Shown here: piece after piece, positions 61,076-64,000 of the stretch
Position numbering within the stretch: position 1 is the stretch's first letter
Layout of the letters: each line of letters opens with the position of its first letter
Source: Xylanimonas ulmi
GTDB taxonomy: Bacteria > Actinomycetota > Actinomycetes > Actinomycetales > Cellulomonadaceae
Assembly (NCBI RefSeq): GCF_004216535.1
Contig: NZ_SGWX01000001.1
Span: 2,294,001 to 2,358,000 of the forward strand
DNA: 64,000 bases
Direction of reading: 5' to 3'
The notes under the pieces: model-generated
Seen by the model: the letters and a program-made list of their open reading frames with translations, nothing else
Databases searched by the model: none
What the model was told of the DNA's origin: nothing
Made by a program: the position numbers and the translations under genes

Positions 61076-62338
61076 TCAGTACCAGCCGGACTCCAGCGAG
61101 TGCGACCACGCGCCGCACGGCGTCCCGTACCGCCCGGCGATGTAGCCCAGACCCCACGTGATCTGCGTGGCCGCGTTGGTGCGCCAGTCGTCGCCCACCG
61201 AGGCCATCTTCGAGCCGGGCAGCGCCTGCGGGATGCCGTAGGCCCCCGACGAGCGGTTCTGCGCGTCGACGCGCCAGCCCGACTCCTTGGTCCACAGCTT
61301 GTCGAGGCACGCGAACTGGTCGTCGCCCCACCCGCGCTCGGCGGCCAGCGCCTGCGCCGTCGCCTTGGCCGACCCGGGGCTCACCACGACCTTCGCCGGG
61401 TCCATGGTCCCGACGACGACGACCTCCGCGCGCGGCTCGCGGGTGACCGTGCGCGACAGGACCGTGCGCTCGACCTCGGCGCCGTCGAGCGAGCGCGTGG
61501 CGTAGGTCGTCACGACCTCACCCGCGCGACCCGCCTGGCGCACGTGCCGGTAGCCCTGCGGCAGCGCGGGCTCCTCGACGGTCTGGGTCTCGAACGGCAG
61601 CACCTCGGTCACGGTGTCGGCGCCGGTCGACCCGCGGGCGACCAGCACGACCATCCCGTCGGCGGCGGCGGCGCCCAGGGGCACCGACGTCGCGTCATCC
61701 TCGCCCAGTGTGATGCCGGCGTCGGCGAGCACATCGCGCACCGTGGCCTGCGTGGTGCGGATCGGCAGCACCGACCCGTCGACGGCCACGTTGACGGTCT
61801 TCATCGTCGACACGCGCACGGGCTCGCGGCCGAGCGGCTGCGAGCGCGACGCCGTCGCGACCGCGCCGTCCCCGCGCGCCCCGAGGGCCGAGATGAGGTC
61901 GCCGACCGTCAGCGCGGTGGTGGTGAAGGTGCTCGCGCGACCGTCGACCTCCAGGGTCACCTGGCGCGACGAGCGCACCACGATCGTGCTGCCGTTGGTC
62001 ACGGGCGAGTACGAGGCGGGCGTGACCTCGTCGCCGCGGCGCACGCTCACGCCTTGGAACCGCAGCACGTCACCGACGGTGCGGCCGTACGCGGACACCC
62101 GGCGGACCTCGCCGTCGTTGTCGATCGTGACCGTCTTGTGCGCGGCGCCCAGCCCCCAGACCGAGGCCGCGAGCGCGACGACCACGAGCGCGTGCAGCGC
62201 GCGGCGGGCGCGGGCGCCGGGCCGGTCCGCGCGGCGCACGCCGGGCGGCGCCGCACGGCGCGCGCCGGCCCGGGGGGCGCCGGCGGAGGGGACGACGGCG
62301 GGCCCGCTGTGCTTCGCTCGCGTCCTGGCCCCGTCCAC
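61076..62338 (-). CDS. G5/DUF348 cell-wall hydrolase with SLT-type lysozyme domain (fourth gene)
   Basis: A 420-residue paralog of the gene at 56491: Arg/Ala-rich start, one hydrophobic segment (about 47-64), DUF348 repeats (KTVTIDNDGEVRRVSA), G5 domain (VTEVLPFETQTVEEPALPQG) and the lysozyme-like domain CLDKLWTKESGWRVDAQN with SSGAYGIPQALPGSKM. The GTG at 62338 stands 7 nt after TACGGT, so it is probably leaderless. It follows tatD by 18 bp. Confidence 0.87.
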   Translation of the reverse strand: MDGARTRAKHSGPAVVPSAGAPRAGARRAAPPGVRRADRPGARARRALHALVVVALAASVWGLGAAHKTVTIDNDGEVRRVSAYGRTVGDVLRFQGVSVRRGDEVTPASYSPVTNGSTIVVRSSRQVTLEVDGRASTFTTTALTVGDLISALGARGDGAVATASRSQPLGREPVRVSTMKTVNVAVDGSVLPIRTTQATVRDVLADAGITLGEDDATSVPLGAAAADGMVVLVARGSTGADTVTEVLPFETQTVEEPALPQGYRHVRQAGRAGEVVTTYATRSLDGAEVERTVLSRTVTREPRAEVVVVGTMDPAKVVVSPGSAKATAQALAAERGWGDDQFACLDKLWTKESGWRVDAQNRSSGAYGIPQALPGSKMASVGDDWRTNAATQITWGLGYIAGRYGTPCGAWSHSLESGWY

Positions 62339-62345
62339 GGGCCTG

Positions 62346-62351
62346 ACCGTA
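62346..62351 (-). promoter_or_regulatory. Leaderless promoter of the fourth G5 gene
   Basis: TACGGT on the minus strand, then 7 nt (CAGGCCC), then GTG at 62338. It lies between the tatD stop and this gene. Confidence 0.5.
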
Positions 62352-62356
62352 TCGGG

Positions 62357-63304
62357 TCAGGCGGCGGCGCTCCAAGGCCCGTATACCGCCTGGGAGTTGG
62401 CTCCGATCGCCGCGCACACCTCGTCCAGCGGACGTCCCAGCACGTCAGCCATGAGCCGCACGGTGTGCGCGACCGCATACGGCGCGTTGGGCTGCCCACG
62501 GAAGGGGTGCGGTGTGAGGTACGGCGCATCCGTCTCCGACAGCAGCAGGTCGAGCGGTGTCGCACGCAGCGCCTCGCGCAGGGGCTCGTTCGCCTTGTAG
62601 GTCACGGGGCCCGCGAAGCTCAGGTACCACCCGTGCTCGGCGCACAGCCGCGCGAGCTCGACGTCGCCCGAGAAGCAGTGGAACACCGTGCGCTCGGGGG
62701 CGCCGTCCGCCAGCAGCACCTCGACGACCTGCGCATGCGCGTCGCGGTCGTGGATCTGCAGGGCCAGGTCGAGCTCCTTGGCCACGGCGATGTGGGCGCG
62801 GAAGGCCTCGCGCTGCGCGAGTGCGCCCCGCGGCCCGGTGCGGAACAGGTCGAGCCCCGTCTCGCCGATCGCGCGCACCCGCGGGTTGGCGCGCGCGAGG
62901 TCGGCGATCTCGGCGATGGCGTCCGCGAGCGGGACGTGGTGGTGGGCCTGGCGCTGGTAGGTCTGCCCGTCGGGGCCGACGTCGTGCGCGTCGGCGTGCA
63001 GCACGGCCTCGTTGGGGTGGATGGCGATGGCGCCGAGCAGCGCGCCCAGCGTGTGGGCCGGCAGGCCCGTCTCACCGCGCAGCAGCGTGTCGGTCCACCG
63101 GGCCGAGGGCAGGTCACAGCCCACCTGGACGATGCGGTCGACACCCGCCGCCGCGGCGCGCGCGACGTGCTGCGCGACGGTCGGCGCCGCGACGTCGTCG
63201 GGCAGCACGCCCGCGATCGACTCCAGATGGGTGTGGTTGTCGGCCACCGGGACGGGAAGGGGTTCGGGGTCGGCGGGGAACCCCCGCTCACGCCTGCGCG
63301 CCAT
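62357..63304 (-). CDS. tatD: TatD-family metal-dependent DNase
   Basis: A 315-residue TIM-barrel hydrolase. Metal ligands are visible in DNHTHLES (HxH), AIGETGLDLF (Glu), LQIHDRDAH (His), VFHCFSG (His) and LSETDAPYL (Asp). The N-terminus is basic. ATG at 63304 with GAGGAGG upstream. The order metG-tatD-rpf-ksgA is a known actinobacterial neighbourhood. Confidence 0.94.
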   Translation of the reverse strand: MARRRERGFPADPEPLPVPVADNHTHLESIAGVLPDDVAAPTVAQHVARAAAAGVDRIVQVGCDLPSARWTDTLLRGETGLPAHTLGALLGAIAIHPNEAVLHADAHDVGPDGQTYQRQAHHHVPLADAIAEIADLARANPRVRAIGETGLDLFRTGPRGALAQREAFRAHIAVAKELDLALQIHDRDAHAQVVEVLLADGAPERTVFHCFSGDVELARLCAEHGWYLSFAGPVTYKANEPLREALRATPLDLLLSETDAPYLTPHPFRGQPNAPYAVAHTVRLMADVLGRPLDEVCAAIGANSQAVYGPWSAAA

Positions 63305-63338
63305 GCGCCCTCCTCAGGTCGGTGGTTGAGACCAGGCC

Positions 63339-63403
63339 GGTGGTCGAGCCTGTCGAAACCACCCACGGACCACGCGGCGGTGGTTTCGACAGGCTCAACC
63401 ACC
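63339..63403. terminator. Dispersed-repeat hairpin between metG and tatD
   Basis: A 25-bp inverted repeat (63339-63363 and 63379-63403) of the same family as at 54473, with one G-T position, arms containing GGTTTCGACAGGCTCAACC. It lies between two genes on the same strand. Confidence 0.8.
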
Positions 63404-63416
63404 CGGGGTGGTGGGG

Positions 63417-64000
63417 TCAGCCCTCTTCAAGGCGCGGGAACAGCGGCGCGCCCTTGGTGATCGTCGTGCCCGCGGGCAGCATGCCGAACGACGCCGCCGA
63501 GGCCACCGGCTGCGCCTCGAGCGCGCCGAGCGCCGCCGGCCCGCCCAGCGCGTCCCACAGCGCCGACGCCGCCTGGGGGGTCACCGGGTGCAGCAGCACG
63601 GCGAGCGCCCGCAACGCCTCGGTGGCGGTGACCAGCGACGTCGCCAGGCGGCCGCCGTCGACCCCGTGCCCCTCGGCGTCGGTCTCCCCCGGCTCCTTGG
63701 CGACCTTCCACGGCTGCGTCTCGGTGATGTACTGGTTCGCGGCGTCGACCAGCGTCCACACGGCGGCGAGCGCGTCGTGGATCGCGAGGCGGTCGATCGC
63801 GGCCTCGGCGTCGGCGACGGCTTTGGCCGCGACCGCCTCCAGGCCCGTCTCCAGCTCGGTCGCGGCGCCCGCGGTGGGCAGCGACCCGCCGAAGTACTTC
63901 CCGACCATGGCCGCGACGCGCGAGGCGAGGTTGCCGAACCCGTTGGCCAGCTCGCCGTTGTAGCGCGCGACCATGTCCTCCCAGGAGAACGAGCCGTCGC
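63417..64000 (-). CDS. metG: Methionyl-tRNA synthetase, C-terminal part
   Basis: Charges initiator and elongator tRNA with Met. Only the last 194 residues are in the window, running off the right edge. GSFSWEDMVARYNGELANGF and NLASRVAAMVGKYFGG begin the anticodon-binding helical domain, and QYITETQPWKVAK is the conserved NxxxxxxxPW segment. No C-terminal dimerisation domain is present, as in most actinobacterial MetG. Confidence 0.95.
   Translation of the reverse strand, partial: DGSFSWEDMVARYNGELANGFGNLASRVAAMVGKYFGGSLPTAGAATELETGLEAVAAKAVADAEAAIDRLAIHDALAAVWTLVDAANQYITETQPWKVAKEPGETDAEGHGVDGGRLATSLVTATEALRALAVLLHPVTPQAASALWDALGGPAALGALEAQPVASAASFGMLPAGTTITKGAPLFPRLEEG

Noticed and set aside
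60290-63460. Plus-strand open frame of 1056 codons across the G5/tatD region
   Set aside because: Antisense shadow caused by very high GC third positions. The minus strand carries complete G5, lysozyme and TatD domains over the same DNA.

Overview
The window is chromosomal DNA of a very GC-rich Gram-positive actinobacterium. Codon third positions are almost all G or C, several genes start with GTG, and many transcripts look leaderless (TAnnnT, then 6-7 nt, then the start codon). A multi-modular GH10 xylanase, an acetylxylan esterase, four G5-domain cell-wall hydrolases including two resuscitation-promoting factors, and the dispersed palindrome GGTTTCGACAGGCTCAACC together suggest a plant-polymer-degrading Micrococcales member (Cellulomonadaceae or Promicromonosporaceae-like). 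That placement is inference; no rRNA gene is present.

Layout. 1-5.9 kb: 5' part of a GH10 xylanase gene with an operator-like palindrome at its promoter, then mfd. 6-34 kb: a large exopolysaccharide (EPS) locus. Its left half (6-16.5 kb) is a carrier-protein chemistry module: GMC oxidoreductase, two SGNH hydrolases, AMP-forming ligase, AcpS-type phosphopantetheinyl transferase, NAD-synthase-like amidotransferase, asparagine synthetase, a stand-alone acyl carrier protein, a SAT-type acetyltransferase and a PAP2 phosphatase. Its right half (16.8-34.1 kb) is the assembly machinery: WecG-type, GT2, GT4, rhamnosyl- and WsaF-like glycosyltransferases, two Wzz-like proteins, Wzy-like polymerase, Wzx-like flippase, two acyltransferases and a secreted PIG-L deacetylase carrying four discoidin-like modules. 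No priming sugar-phosphate transferase and no regulator gene is visible in the locus.

34-43 kb: DUF4190-type membrane protein, pth, rplY, a large unrecognised membrane protein, a GT2-GtrA fusion, prs, glmU and tRNA-Gln(UUG). 43-49.7 kb: TetR regulator with an ABC exporter, MarR regulator with an MFS transporter, and TetR regulator with a degenerate aldo/keto reductase. 49.7-54.4 kb: a PQQ-like beta-propeller membrane protein, an ABC-F ATPase and an acetylxylan esterase. 54.5-64 kb: metG-tatD-(four G5 hydrolases)-ksgA-ispE, all on the minus strand, the conserved order around rpf/ksgA/ispE in actinobacteria.

The most interesting signal is regulatory. Nine promoters spread over the EPS locus carry a direct repeat of TTCACCC/TTCGCCC set at a fixed distance from a TAnnnT -10 box. 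In six of them the gap is 33 nt (five sites) or 32 nt (one); in three it is 43-44 nt, one helical turn more. The repeats are 20-22 bp or 11 bp apart. Two divergent genes, asnB and the PAP2 gene, each have a -10 exactly 40 nt from the same boxes on the other side. This looks like one unidentified activator (an OmpR/PhoP-type protein is a reasonable guess) switching on nearly every transcription unit of the locus. One of these promoters points antisense through a Wzz-like gene toward the wzz-wzy operon.
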